Shown here: one piece after another, positions 53,225 to 63,580 of the stretch
Layout of the letters: every line of letters begins with the position of its first letter
Numbering within the stretch: the first letter of the stretch is position 1
NCBI GenBank assembly: GCA_963675135.1
Contig: OY776125.1
Span: forward strand, 45,848,513-45,912,512
DNA: 64,000 bases
Direction: 5' to 3'
Origin: Galeopsis tetrahit
Lineage: Eukaryota; Streptophyta; Magnoliopsida; Lamiales; Lamiaceae
Made by a program: the position numbers and the translations under genes
Notes under the pieces: generated by a model
Database searches by the model: none
What the model was told of the DNA's origin: nothing
The model's input: the letters and a program-made list of their open reading frames with translations, nothing else

Positions 53225-55780
53225 ATGGATGACACTAATGTGAACAAGCTGCCTAAGTTCAAGATTGCAGATTATGACTACTGGAAGCTTAGGATGGAGG
53301 CCATCTTTAGCTCAACCCATGATCTGATGGTGTCTGTGGTGACTGAAGGACCAATTGTCATCATGGTGGAAAACACTGCTGTTCTGGATCCATCTAAACC
53401 AGTTGGAGCACTGGTCCCTAAACCAAGGTCAGAACTGACTTCAGAAGAAATGAAACAAAACAATTTGGATAGTCTTGCCAAGAACTACATTTTACATACC
53501 TTACCAAATGAGTATCTTGGTAAAGTATTAAAATGTAAGACTGCAAAACAGATGTGGGACAAACTGGCTATTCTTTGTGAAGGTACTACACTGATCAAAG
53601 AAAGCAAGTTATCCACTGCTGTCCAAAAGTTTGAATCATTTAAAATGAAGCCAGGAGAATCAATTGATGAGTTAGATACTCTATTTACCAAAATTATGAA
53701 TGATCTTGATGTATTAGGAAAGACTTATACTGACAGAGAAGTTAACTTGAGAATCTTGAAAGCCTTGGATGAAAGGTGGAAAATGGTCAAGATGATCATT
53801 AAAACCACACAAGACATTGATTCTTGGCCAGCAGAAACTATGTTCCAAACACTTAAGGCACATGAGTTTGAGTTAGATGAAGAAGATCCTATTTCTGTGA
53901 TCCATAAGGATAAGGATGTCTCTAAGGACATAGCTTTCAAAGCCTCTACTTCAAAGGGGTCTAGATCATCTAAGACTAAGGCTTCAAGCATAAAAGATGA
54001 ACTAGATGGTTCTGATCTAAGTCTGAAAGATCAGATGAGCCTTATGATCAAAAGATTTGATAAACTGAACAAGAGGTATGGCAGGTACAAGAGATTCTAT
54101 AAGGAATCTAAGGGTTCTAATAACAGGGACTCTTCTGTGAACAGAAGGGATCAAAACTCTTCTGAAAGAAGGGATGAGATCTCTAATGAAAACAGGAGAG
54201 ACAGGAACTCATCTGAAAAGAGAGACAGAAAGTATTCTGATAAGAAAGACAGGAACTCAATTGACAAGCATGACAGGAACAGAAAGCATTCTCCTCCTAA
54301 AAGAACTTCTAACAATCCTGTTTGCTATAATTGTGATAAGCCAGGTCATTATGCTTATGAATGTCCTGATCTGAGTTCTGAAGATCGAGAAGAAAGGAAA
54401 GCCAGAAGAGATCGAAAATATGCAAAGGGTAAGAAGGCAATGGTGGCTTACAATGACTCTGATTCGGAATCAGAAGAGTTACCTTTGACTTCATCTGACT
54501 ACCCCTCTAGCAATGAAGATGAAGCTTTCATAGCAGATGATGGACTGGCAATGATGGCCAAAATAAATGATGAGGTATCATCTGTTAACTCATTTCAATC
54601 TTGTGACAATTCTGACACTGATGAAAGTGATGCTGCTGTTAGCAGTGTAGGAAGTAGTCTTCATCATTCCCAAGGAGTGACTGAAGAAGACCTTCTACAA
54701 GCTAACAAAGCATTCATTGAAATTAGTGATGAGAATATATCTTTAAAGCAAGAAATCATTAATCTGAAAGAAGCTCAGTCAAAAGTAGATCCTAATATAG
54801 CTGTCATAAATGCAAGGCTATCAGAAGAGTTGTCCCAACTCCAAGAAAAGTATGCATCCATTGACAAACTATATCAGGGTATGCTTAAAACTCAAGCCAA
54901 AGAGACTAATGAATTCAATGATTTAAAGATCAAATGTGAAAAACTTGAAGAGCGCAATAGATTCTTAGAATCTGAAGTAGTGAGCCTAGATCGAAAGCTA
55001 TCTGGGATGATTAACTCTACTAAGATTAATCAAACAATCTCAGACAGATATAGAGCTCCAAATGATAAAAGAGGAATAGGTACTGATCTGCCTAGTCCAT
55101 CTACTTCAGAATTTAAGAACACTAATGGAGCTAGTACAAGTTCTTTACAACTAGATAAAGGAAAAGAACCTATGACTTATGATGATGAACCAAAACTCAA
55201 AGTACAGTCTAAATACATCCCTCCTACTACCAAGAATGGTAAAATGAAGAATGTATTAAGACCAGTACAGTCAAGACCATACCAGAAGAGTTATGCCCCT
55301 CTGACCAGATCAGATCAGTCCTGGAATCAGAAGAGACAAACTCAGAACAGTAGGTCAAGACAAGCACAGGCAAGTTGGGAACAGCCTAGACCTCCTTTCA
55401 TAAGGCAGTCTCAGCTGTATTCAACTAAACCTAGGAGATTTGTGCCTCATTATCATAACAAACCTGTTCTTTATCCTCCTCCTTTATCTTATGATATCTA
55501 TGGAGAGAATAGACCAAAGCAAATTTATAAGCCTTATGGTCCACATGCTTTTAGACCATATTCAAACTATTACAGACATACTGATCTTACTGAAAAAGGG
55601 ATAGAACCAAGGAAAGGCTATCTCAGAAAAATAGATCCTAAGTCTGCTGATAATTCTGAACTGGTTAATAAAGTACTGTTCTGTGATAAATTTGGAAGGA
55701 AACTGAAGAGGTCCCACTTATTCAAATCCTCAATGTTCATTTGGGTACCTCTCACTACTAACCCCCAAGGACCCCAATAA
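53225..55780 (+). CDS. gag: copia Gag (SIRE-like, 851 aa)
   Basis: The N-terminal UBN2/retrotran_gag region is at about residues 10-220 (YWKLRMEAIF, KTAKQMWDKL, LRILKALDERWKMVKMII). A highly charged linker with NRRDxNSSExRD-type repeats (300-352) follows. One CCHC knuckle (CYNCDKPGHYAYEC, 367-380) comes next, then an acidic Ser-rich stretch and a predicted coiled coil (about 490-600). The Pro/Tyr/Arg-rich tail ends FIWVPLTTNPQGPQ. 851 residues is long for copia but usual for SIRE-like elements. The first ATG lies 147 bp after the PBS. The TAA at 55778 is where this lineage often has a suppressible stop. Confidence 0.92.
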   Translation: MDDTNVNKLPKFKIADYDYWKLRMEAIFSSTHDLMVSVVTEGPIVIMVENTAVLDPSKPVGALVPKPRSELTSEEMKQNNLDSLAKNYILHTLPNEYLGKVLKCKTAKQMWDKLAILCEGTTLIKESKLSTAVQKFESFKMKPGESIDELDTLFTKIMNDLDVLGKTYTDREVNLRILKALDERWKMVKMIIKTTQDIDSWPAETMFQTLKAHEFELDEEDPISVIHKDKDVSKDIAFKASTSKGSRSSKTKASSIKDELDGSDLSLKDQMSLMIKRFDKLNKRYGRYKRFYKESKGSNNRDSSVNRRDQNSSERRDEISNENRRDRNSSEKRDRKYSDKKDRNSIDKHDRNRKHSPPKRTSNNPVCYNCDKPGHYAYECPDLSSEDREERKARRDRKYAKGKKAMVAYNDSDSESEELPLTSSDYPSSNEDEAFIADDGLAMMAKINDEVSSVNSFQSCDNSDTDESDAAVSSVGSSLHHSQGVTEEDLLQANKAFIEISDENISLKQEIINLKEAQSKVDPNIAVINARLSEELSQLQEKYASIDKLYQGMLKTQAKETNEFNDLKIKCEKLEERNRFLESEVVSLDRKLSGMINSTKINQTISDRYRAPNDKRGIGTDLPSPSTSEFKNTNGASTSSLQLDKGKEPMTYDDEPKLKVQSKYIPPTTKNGKMKNVLRPVQSRPYQKSYAPLTRSDQSWNQKRQTQNSRSRQAQASWEQPRPPFIRQSQLYSTKPRRFVPHYHNKPVLYPPPLSYDIYGENRPKQIYKPYGPHAFRPYSNYYRHTDLTEKGIEPRKGYLRKIDPKSADNSELVNKVLFCDKFGRKLKRSHLFKSSMFIWVPLTTNPQGPQ

Positions 55781-55794
55781 ACAAGGGTACCTAA

Positions 55795-58700
55795 GTTATT
55801 AAGATCACTACCTTGCAGGATCGACTGGACTTATACAAGAAAGGTGGTTCAGTTGGTGAGACCTGGTACATAGACAGTGGGTGCTCACACCACATGACTG
55901 GTACCAAGGCCTTACTTACTGACTATCATGAGAAGGAAGGACCAAAAGTCATCTTTGGTGATAGCTCAATAGCAATCACAAAAGGATTTGGATTCATCAA
56001 AAATGGAGATGTTGAAATCCAAGATGTATCCTATGTTGAAGGTTTGAAGTATAATTTGTTATCTGTATCTCAATTTTGTGACAGGGGATACAAGGTACAG
56101 TTCAAGACCAGAAGATGTGAAATAATTGATAAAAGGACTCACAATGTTCTACTTGTTGGCACAAGACAAGGAAGTATATACATTGTGAACTGGAATAGTT
56201 GTCCTAAGAATGCCTGTCTTATTACTAAGAGTCCTAAAGAAAACAGTTGGCTCTGGCATAAACGCCTCTGCCATCTAAACTTTAAGATAATCAACAAGAT
56301 TGCTAGAGAACATCTTGTTGAGGGCATTCCTAATGAAATCTATTCCAAGTCACAAGTATGTGATTCCTGTCAAAAAGGTAAACAGGTAAAGGTTTCATTT
56401 AAGTCCATTCCAACTCTTTCAACAAGCAGAGTTTTAGAACTCTTGCATATGGATCTTCATGGTCCTATCAATCCTTCTACATTGAATGGAAGAAGGTATA
56501 CTCTGGTTGTTGTAGATGATTATTCTAAGTTTACTTGGGTAGTCTTTCTACACAAAAAGAGTGATACACAAACACTACTTCCAGATCTATTGAAGAAATT
56601 GCAGGTTGAAAAAGGTCATCCCATTGTCAAGATTAGGAGTGACAAGGGGACTGAATTTATTAATTGTTACATTTCTGACTACTGTTCTAAGTCTGGCATA
56701 CAACATTTGACAAGTGCAGCCAGAACCCCTCAACAAAATGGTGTTGCAGAAAGGAGAAACAGAACACTAAAAGAAGCTTGCAGAGCCATGATTGCAGAAT
56801 TCAACACACCTCAGAAATTTTGGGCAGAAGCTATTAACACAGCTTGCCACTCTCAAAATCGAAGTGCTCTTAATAAGGTGCATGGTAAAACACCTTATGA
56901 GGTATGGAAAGGTAGAAAACCAAGAGTTTCTTATTTTCATATTTTTGGTTGTAAGTGTTTCATACATAACAATGGCAAAAGTAAATTGAATGCTTTTGAT
57001 GCAAAAGCTGATGAAGGGATATTCTTAGGATACTCTTCTGTAAGCAAAGCATTTAGAGTGTTTAATTACTCTACCCTATGTGTGGAAGAAACACCCCATG
57101 TTGTCTTTGATGAGAATGTACAGGACTCTGCTGATCATCAGCTCAGTAAGAAAGTTGACAAACTACAACTTCAGATCAACAATGAAGATGATGATACAGG
57201 AATATATGAATCTGTACAAGCTTATAATCCTTTCCTGAATGTTCTAGATCAAGATTCTGATAGAGAAAAGGTAAAAGACAAAGGTGAGTCATCTAAAACT
57301 TCTGAAATAAAAGAATTGAATGACTGCTCTCCTGTGAACAAAACTGCTGATATAAATAATACTGATCTGCATGATAATTTGCATGATGTAAATGATGATA
57401 CTGTTAAGAATAGAAGGACATGGAAGTCTGCTCATTCTACTGATCTGATTCTAGGTGATTCTAGTATAGGTGTTAAAACTAGAAAACAATTGTTTGATTC
57501 AAAGGAAGAACCTAGTAAGTCTTTATTTTGCTGGTGTTGTTTTCTATCATCTATTGAGCCTAAAACTGTGATTGAAGCTCTAAGTGATAGTAACTGGATT
57601 ATAGCCATGCAAGAAGAACTTAATCAGTTCACTAGAAATGAAGTCTGGGAACTTGTTGATAGACCTAGTAATCATAATGTTGTAGGCACTAAGTGGATTT
57701 TCAAGAACAAAAGGGATGAAAATGATCTTGTAGTTAGAAACAAAGCTAGATTAGTTGCTCAGGGCTACTCTCAAGCTGAGGGTATTGATTATGATGAAAC
57801 TTTTGCTCCTGTAGCTAGACTAGAAGCTATAAGACTGTTCCTTGCTTATGCTGCACATATGAAATTTACTGTGTATCAAATGGATGTGAAAAGTGCATTT
57901 TTTAATGGTATACTTGCTGAAGAAGTATATGTAGAACAACCACCTGGTTTTGAAGTGAATAGTCACCAAGTATACAGGTTAAAGAAAGCACTCTATGGAT
58001 TGAAACAAGCTCCAAGAGCATGGTATGATACTCTTTCTCTATTCTTACTTGAAAATGGTTTTACAAAAGGCAAAGTTGATAGAACTTTGTTTAGAAGACA
58101 AGAAGGTAATGATATATTACTTGTTCAAATTTATGTGGATGATATTATCTTTGGATCACCCAACAAAAACTTGAGTGAAAGCTTTTCTACACTCATGCAA
58201 AGTAAATTTGAAATGTCTATGATGGGAGAAATGACATATTTTCTTGGTCTTCAAGTAAAACAAACTTCAGAAGGTATCTTTATAAATCAAGCAAAGTACA
58301 CTAAGAATTTGCTAGATAAATTTGGTATTAAAACCTGTAAGACAGTTGGTGTGCCCATGCAACCTACATACAGAATGGATCCTGATGAAGGAGGTAAGTC
58401 TTCTGATCAACCTCACTATCGTGCTTTAATTGGCTCTTTACTCTATCTAACTGCCAGCAGACCTGATATTGCTTTTTCTGTTGGAGTATGTGCAAGATTT
58501 CAAGCAAACCCCAAGGAAAGTCATCTGGAAGCTGCTAAAAGGATATTGAAATATCTAAAGGGGACCATTAATCGAGGATTATGGTATCCTGCAGATGATG
58601 ATATATCTTTAAGTGGTTATTCAGACTCGGACTTTGGAGGTTGCAAAATAGATAGAAAATCTACTTCAGGTTCATGTCAATTCTTAGGAACTAAGCTCAT

Positions 58701-59088
58701 TTCATGGTTTTCAAAGAAACAAACAAGTGTAGCAACCTCTACTACTGAAGCAGAATATATGGCTGCAGGTAGTTGTTGTAGTCAGCTTCTTTGGCTAATA
58801 CAACAACTCAGAGACTACAATGTTGTAGAATCTAATGTACCTATATATTTTGACAGTAATAGTGCCATTGCCATCACACAAAATCCTGTTTTACATACTA
58901 GATGCAAACATGTTGATATTAGGCATCATTTTATTAGGGATCATGTTGAAAAGAAGAATATTAGAATGGAAAAGATTCATACTGATATTCAAAGAGTTGA
59001 CATTTTTACAAAACCATTGGCTGAAGTGAGATTCAGAGAATTGTGCATCAGTTTAGGATTGATAGATATGGATTCTGTTTGTATATAG
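55795..59088 (+). CDS. pol: copia Pol: protease, integrase, reverse transcriptase, RNase H
   Basis: Open from 55795 with no near ATG. The first readable residues are at 55813 (TTG). Numbering from there: protease DSGCSHHM (Asp21); integrase zinc site H149, H154, C183, C186; DDE core Asp214 (HMDLHGP), Asp277 (RSDKGTEF), Glu313 (VAERRNRT). RT has KARLVAQGY, DVKSAFFNG (Asp691) and YVDD (774-777). RNase H has GYSDSDFGG, STSGSCQFLG and STTEAEYMA near the end. All catalytic residues are present. The frame is -1 relative to Gag and separated from its stop by 14 nt. Confidence 0.93.
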   Translation, partial: VIKITTLQDRLDLYKKGGSVGETWYIDSGCSHHMTGTKALLTDYHEKEGPKVIFGDSSIAITKGFGFIKNGDVEIQDVSYVEGLKYNLLSVSQFCDRGYKVQFKTRRCEIIDKRTHNVLLVGTRQGSIYIVNWNSCPKNACLITKSPKENSWLWHKRLCHLNFKIINKIAREHLVEGIPNEIYSKSQVCDSCQKGKQVKVSFKSIPTLSTSRVLELLHMDLHGPINPSTLNGRRYTLVVVDDYSKFTWVVFLHKKSDTQTLLPDLLKKLQVEKGHPIVKIRSDKGTEFINCYISDYCSKSGIQHLTSAARTPQQNGVAERRNRTLKEACRAMIAEFNTPQKFWAEAINTACHSQNRSALNKVHGKTPYEVWKGRKPRVSYFHIFGCKCFIHNNGKSKLNAFDAKADEGIFLGYSSVSKAFRVFNYSTLCVEETPHVVFDENVQDSADHQLSKKVDKLQLQINNEDDDTGIYESVQAYNPFLNVLDQDSDREKVKDKGESSKTSEIKELNDCSPVNKTADINNTDLHDNLHDVNDDTVKNRRTWKSAHSTDLILGDSSIGVKTRKQLFDSKEEPSKSLFCWCCFLSSIEPKTVIEALSDSNWIIAMQEELNQFTRNEVWELVDRPSNHNVVGTKWIFKNKRDENDLVVRNKARLVAQGYSQAEGIDYDETFAPVARLEAIRLFLAYAAHMKFTVYQMDVKSAFFNGILAEEVYVEQPPGFEVNSHQVYRLKKALYGLKQAPRAWYDTLSLFLLENGFTKGKVDRTLFRRQEGNDILLVQIYVDDIIFGSPNKNLSESFSTLMQSKFEMSMMGEMTYFLGLQVKQTSEGIFINQAKYTKNLLDKFGIKTCKTVGVPMQPTYRMDPDEGGKSSDQPHYRALIGSLLYLTASRPDIAFSVGVCARFQANPKESHLEAAKRILKYLKGTINRGLWYPADDDISLSGYSDSDFGGCKIDRKSTSGSCQFLGTKLISWFSKKQTSVATSTTEAEYMAAGSCCSQLLWLIQQLRDYNVVESNVPIYFDSNSAIAITQNPVLHTRCKHVDIRHHFIRDHVEKKNIRMEKIHTDIQRVDIFTKPLAEVRFRELCISLGLIDMDSVCI

Positions 59089-60314
59089 AACTGTGCTAAC
59101 TTTTCAGGTACTGATCTTATACCAAGAGGAAGATAAAGCAGAAAGCAAGAGCAGTACATCAAATTTCAACAGTCAGAAGAGACAATCCAATGTCAGATCA
59201 CTAATACAGGTAACAAGGTTACTGAAGTGACCTTAATCCCAATGAGGAAGCTGGTAAAGCTGAGGGACACTGAGAACATACATTAAGGGGGAATCTGTGA
59301 TTTCTTAAAGATCCTTTTGTTGACTCAGATCACTAAGTCACTTTAGCATAAACCTTGATGTGATCATTAAATTAAACATATTGTTACTAATCTGTACTGT
59401 TTTACACTTATATCTCATGAACTAACACTTCTACCAAGGTGAAACAGGCACAGAAGAGGAATTCTCCATTGAAGGAGGAACTGATCTGATTACAGACTAT
59501 AGCAGTCTACAGATATATTCTGATTAATACATTGACTTGTCTACAGAACTGTACTGATTACAAAGTTTCTTTGTCTACAGTACTGATCTGATTACAATTC
59601 AGTTATTCTACAGAACTAATCTGATTACTGACTAATCTGTCTACAGAAAGATGTGTTTACTACTAATCTGTCTACAAGAAATCTACTGATCTGACACAGT
59701 ACTGATCTGAGGATTACTGTGCTGATATCAAAAAGATGAAATCAGGGAATTTGGGTACTGATCTGAGGATTACTGTGCTGACCCATCTACTGATCTGAAA
59801 TCTACTGTGCTGATTCATCTACTGATCTGATTTCTAAAAAGGTTACTCAGCTGATCACAGTACTCAGCTGATCCAGATAAGTGAAATTTTCTTTAAAAAT
59901 AAGTAAGAAAATGAAGTGAAATAGTTTTGGAAACTACTGTGCTGATTTGCATCAGAACAGTCTTTTGGTTTAGATTACTCTAAGTCAAATATTGTTCAAA
60001 TTTTTAGATTACTAATAGAGAAGATTAATACACTCTTCTATTTCTAACCTAAAAATTGTGGTGTATTTCTCAAACACTGGTTGGCTCCAAAAATTAAGAT
60101 TGTTTCTAGAATGTGAACAGTTATTGTTTAACTCGAAATTCGAGATTTAATCCCAACCATTCTTTATAATAATCTAATTCAATCCTAGCCCTAGATTGGT
60201 TTTGAATTATAACAAAAACAATCACACTTCATCTTCTTCGTTTTTACGAGCTTATTTCTGGAAATATCTTAACTTCATAACTTCTGCAAAATTTGATTTC
60301 TACAAAAATCTCAA
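59089..60314 (+). other. Post-pol spacer rich in TACTGATCTGA words
   Basis: 1.2 kb without a coding ORF. ACTGATCT occurs at least eight times between 59100 and 59830, mostly as TACTGATCTGA, with TCTACAG and TTACTGTGCTGAT words between. The last 200 bp (CTTCATCTTCTTCG, TTTTTACGAGC) look like a leader for the accessory ORF. A separate promoter or a splice acceptor would be needed to express it, and none is evident. Confidence 0.7.
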
Positions 60315-62741
60315 ATGGCAACTGTCAATATTATCAATGAAGCTAACCAAGTGGCAGGAACTTTTGATTCGAATTTATGGATGCGCAAGAAGGGAATTTT
60401 CGTGGAGAACGCTGTTTATTTCAATGGCAGACACAGTGCAGAAAATCAAGCGATTTTAACTATGTGTGAAGAATGCGGACTACGGAAGTTTCTGGAGTCA
60501 TTTCCCGTGAATGTCTACGAACCGGAAGCTGTGGAATTCTATTTACAACTCCAAGGAGACAAAAATGGTGTTCACTCCATGCTTGCTGGACACAAGGTCA
60601 CCATTACGAGGGACATTCTCGAAGTAATGTTGGACTTACCGCAAGGTCCAGTAGATATTATGACCTACAAAGCTGGAGAAGAAAAGAAGTGTGTGGGAAG
60701 ATGGTCAGGTGTTGAGACAGAGACCTTGACGAATCTGAAGAAGGATGTACTTCCTACGGGTTTGCAGTTCTTGATGGATATAGCAGGAAAGTGCTTGTTA
60801 GGGCAACATCATAGCCAGGATGCCTTATCGAGTTTTAAAATTAGAATTATGGCTGCAATCATCGACAGAGTGGAAGGTGATTGGCAAGGATTCTTCCTGG
60901 AAAGGCTAATGACTGAAAAGGAAAAGGTTTTATTTGATGAGGACACTTTGGAATTCTCACTGAAATCAAAGTTAGGGTTTGGAAACAAGCTGAGTTTCTT
61001 GCTGCCTCAGCTGGTGAAAAAGCCTTATTGGAGTAATCCCAAGAAATTCCATCATGGGAAATTCTTGATGAAGAAGGAGTCTGTTCAATTTGAACAAGAG
61101 AACCCCTTGGAACACTCTCAAGAAATTGAAGCAGAGGAGTCTGGAGCTTCAATGTACCAATCGGAGGATGATCAAACTGAGGTTAGATCAAAATCTAAGC
61201 ATGATCCGAGCAGTACTACTTTAAGAAGAGGAAGGTCTGCTACAGCTGCCTCGGAACCAACAGTTCGTTTTGTGGAAACTGTGGTGCAATCAAGCTCAGA
61301 TGAGCCAGAGGTTAGTGTTCCTAGTCCTGTTGCTATTCATAAGAGGACTAAGTCAAGGAGTGTTAGGAGGAAGTTAGTTGTTGTCTCCCCTACCCCTTCT
61401 GATTCTGAACCAAGCCAACCTGAACCCCAAAATCCTCAACCTTCATGTTCTGGAGGATCAGATCACTACTTTTCTGAGACTCAGAACACTCCCCATTCAT
61501 CACCTCAGCTCACTACCTTTGAGCCTACTTCAATTCCTACCCCTCAACAACACACTTCACATCAACCTTCACCATATCAATCCCCAATACAGGTTCATGC
61601 TCACTCTACTGAACATGAATTTGAACCTTCTACTGAGCCAATTGATATTTCATCATCTCCTGAACCTGAATTTATTGCTCCTAAACCTGCTGATTTGATG
61701 GAGTACACTATCTGTGACAAAGAAGATAGAATCAGGATTGATTTAAGGATAGCACTGTTGAAACAATTTCCTGGATTGGATGAAAGCTCTGTTGAGTTTG
61801 AGAAACTCCTTAGGATAGGCACTTGGGTGTATCTTAAGAGGAGTACTTTGAAGGAGAGTTTAGCCATCATGGAAGGTATGGGAGGTGCTTCAATCTTTGA
61901 TGATTGGGAAGCAGAACAAATGCAAGCAGCTGGTGTTAACTCTTTTCTTGAGTTAGTCACTCCGGATTCTGTTGTACTTCTTGTTGAGAGACTAACAGGG
62001 ATCAAGTACACTGTTGAGAAGATTACAACTCCTGTCTCTGATGAAGATTTGTTTAGTGAAGAGAAAGGTGTTGATGATACTGCTGCTGAAGAAGATTTTA
62101 TGGATATTGATGAAGACATTGTCAATGCAACAGAAGTGTTTGAGAACACTGTTGTAATTGAGGAAACTGAAGTTGTTGATATTCAGGATGTAAATGCTGA
62201 AGAATTGGAAAGCATTCCTATTCAATCTACTGATCCTATTGAGGATGTGCAAGAACAGATCAGACCAGATCATGTTGAGAAGGAATCTGATGTTTCTGAA
62301 TTTGAAAAATTGAAAAAGCAGAATGCTGAACTTCAAGCAAAGATGGAAGCTGCTGTCCAAATGTTTCAGGAAGCTACTGAAAGGATGAACAAGATGCATT
62401 CTGAACACTCTTATGAAAAGGTCATGGAGCATACTATGTCCAAAATTTTTGACCTTCATAGAGTACAAGAGAAGAATTTGTCTCAGGTGTTGCATAAGAA
62501 GCTGGAGCAACACATATCTTCCTTGAAGGAGTGGCATGATGAAGCCAAAAAGGGGGAAGATAGGACAAGACAAGTAATGGAACAAATACAGTCACAACAA
62601 GCTCAGCTGGTTGTAAGTCAGGATGAATTAAGAGCTGAAATTCATATGTTGAATGAAAAACTGAAGCAAAGAAAGCAACAGAAGCAACAAGGTCAAGAGA
62701 TTGTTGAGAAAAGACCTGAAATTGCTGGAAGTTCAAGTTAG
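60315..62741 (+). CDS. Accessory ORF of copia element, part 1 (808 aa)
   Basis: Sense-strand ORF in the place where SIRE-type elements carry an env-like gene. Residues 1-260 look globular and mixed in composition (FESFPVNVYEPEAVEFYLQL-type text, ITRDILEVMLDLPQGP), reminiscent of plant-transposon accessory proteins. Residues 270-470 are Ser/Pro/Thr-rich and disordered, with basic patches (KRTKSRSVRRKLVVVSP). Residues 480-570 may fold again. Residues 580-650 are very acidic. Residues 655-795 form a long coiled coil rich in Gln/Lys/Glu. I see no signal peptide or membrane helix, so an envelope role is not supported. It ends at TAG 62739, after which the same frame stays open. Confidence 0.75.
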   Translation: MATVNIINEANQVAGTFDSNLWMRKKGIFVENAVYFNGRHSAENQAILTMCEECGLRKFLESFPVNVYEPEAVEFYLQLQGDKNGVHSMLAGHKVTITRDILEVMLDLPQGPVDIMTYKAGEEKKCVGRWSGVETETLTNLKKDVLPTGLQFLMDIAGKCLLGQHHSQDALSSFKIRIMAAIIDRVEGDWQGFFLERLMTEKEKVLFDEDTLEFSLKSKLGFGNKLSFLLPQLVKKPYWSNPKKFHHGKFLMKKESVQFEQENPLEHSQEIEAEESGASMYQSEDDQTEVRSKSKHDPSSTTLRRGRSATAASEPTVRFVETVVQSSSDEPEVSVPSPVAIHKRTKSRSVRRKLVVVSPTPSDSEPSQPEPQNPQPSCSGGSDHYFSETQNTPHSSPQLTTFEPTSIPTPQQHTSHQPSPYQSPIQVHAHSTEHEFEPSTEPIDISSSPEPEFIAPKPADLMEYTICDKEDRIRIDLRIALLKQFPGLDESSVEFEKLLRIGTWVYLKRSTLKESLAIMEGMGGASIFDDWEAEQMQAAGVNSFLELVTPDSVVLLVERLTGIKYTVEKITTPVSDEDLFSEEKGVDDTAAEEDFMDIDEDIVNATEVFENTVVIEETEVVDIQDVNAEELESIPIQSTDPIEDVQEQIRPDHVEKESDVSEFEKLKKQNAELQAKMEAAVQMFQEATERMNKMHSEHSYEKVMEHTMSKIFDLHRVQEKNLSQVLHKKLEQHISSLKEWHDEAKKGEDRTRQVMEQIQSQQAQLVVSQDELRAEIHMLNEKLKQRKQQKQQGQEIVEKRPEIAGSSS

Positions 62742-62759
62742 AGGAAAAGGAAGCTAGTT

Positions 62760-63368
62760 TTGTCTGATGAAGAACAACAAGAGGAAGAAGCTGAAAGAAT
62801 GACTAGATCAAAGAGCAAAATGAAAGCTGTTATGACAAGTGAAGAAGAAAGCTTGAAAAAGAAGAAAGAAAAGGATGTCAAGTTCTTGAAGACAAGATTT
62901 GATAATCGAGTCACAGCTTTGGAGAAAAAGATGAATGCTCAAAAGAAAGCTGAAGGAAAACAGTTTGACAAAGATTTTCAAGATGAAAACTTTGTGGATT
63001 TCATTGTTTTAACTGAACATATGGAATACTGGAAGAATTTGAAGAAGAAATGGCAGATTGCTAACTTCATTGTGAAGAAGTTTGGTGATCATTCGAGCAA
63101 AGAAGCAGAATTTATTGATTTTGAAGAATTTATGCTGAATATTGATCAAGAATTCTGGGAAGACATAGCACAAGTTGCTAATCGTGCTGGAACTAAGATT
63201 TTGTGCCCTGAAGAACCTAATTGGGAACCTCCAAGACTGGAAAGTGGAGAACCTGATTACAAGGAGATTAACAACATTATTGCTGAGATTATTAAAGAAG
63301 AAGGAATTACTGATCATCAACACATGATGGATATCAAGGCAAGAATGTATGTGGCATTCAGAATTTGA
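62760..63368 (+). CDS. Accessory ORF, part 2 (after in-frame TAG)
   Basis: 202 codons from the ATG, in the same frame as part 1. The frame is open from 62742, directly after the TAG (RKRKLVLSDEEQQ), so both parts are probably one former 1017-codon gene. RKRKLVLSD echoes VRRKLVVVS in part 1. The text is Lys/Glu-rich with coiled-coil character (60-110), then a more globular end (EFIDFEEFMLNIDQEFWED, EPNWEPPRLESGE). No known domain. It stops at TGA 63366, 213 bp before the PPT. Confidence 0.65.
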   Translation: MSDEEQQEEEAERMTRSKSKMKAVMTSEEESLKKKKEKDVKFLKTRFDNRVTALEKKMNAQKKAEGKQFDKDFQDENFVDFIVLTEHMEYWKNLKKKWQIANFIVKKFGDHSSKEAEFIDFEEFMLNIDQEFWEDIAQVANRAGTKILCPEEPNWEPPRLESGEPDYKEINNIIAEIIKEEGITDHQHMMDIKARMYVAFRI

Positions 63369-63580
63369 AGATGCAGAATGAAGATGAAGGACAAGCTCAG
63401 AAGATAACATTTCTATCCTTAATCTTTATTTCTATATTTTTGTGTTTTTCATATTCTGTGATTATTTGTAATATTTGATCTTATTTGAATATGAATCTGG
63501 AATTCTGAATTGATGAACTGTTATGATAGACTACATACTTAACTACTGATTTATTAACATTTAAGTAGTTTTGGCTTCAT

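Noticed and set aside
60315..62741. Accessory ORF as a retroviral-type envelope
   Set aside because: No signal peptide, no hydrophobic membrane span and no furin-like site. The only long structured feature is a coiled coil.
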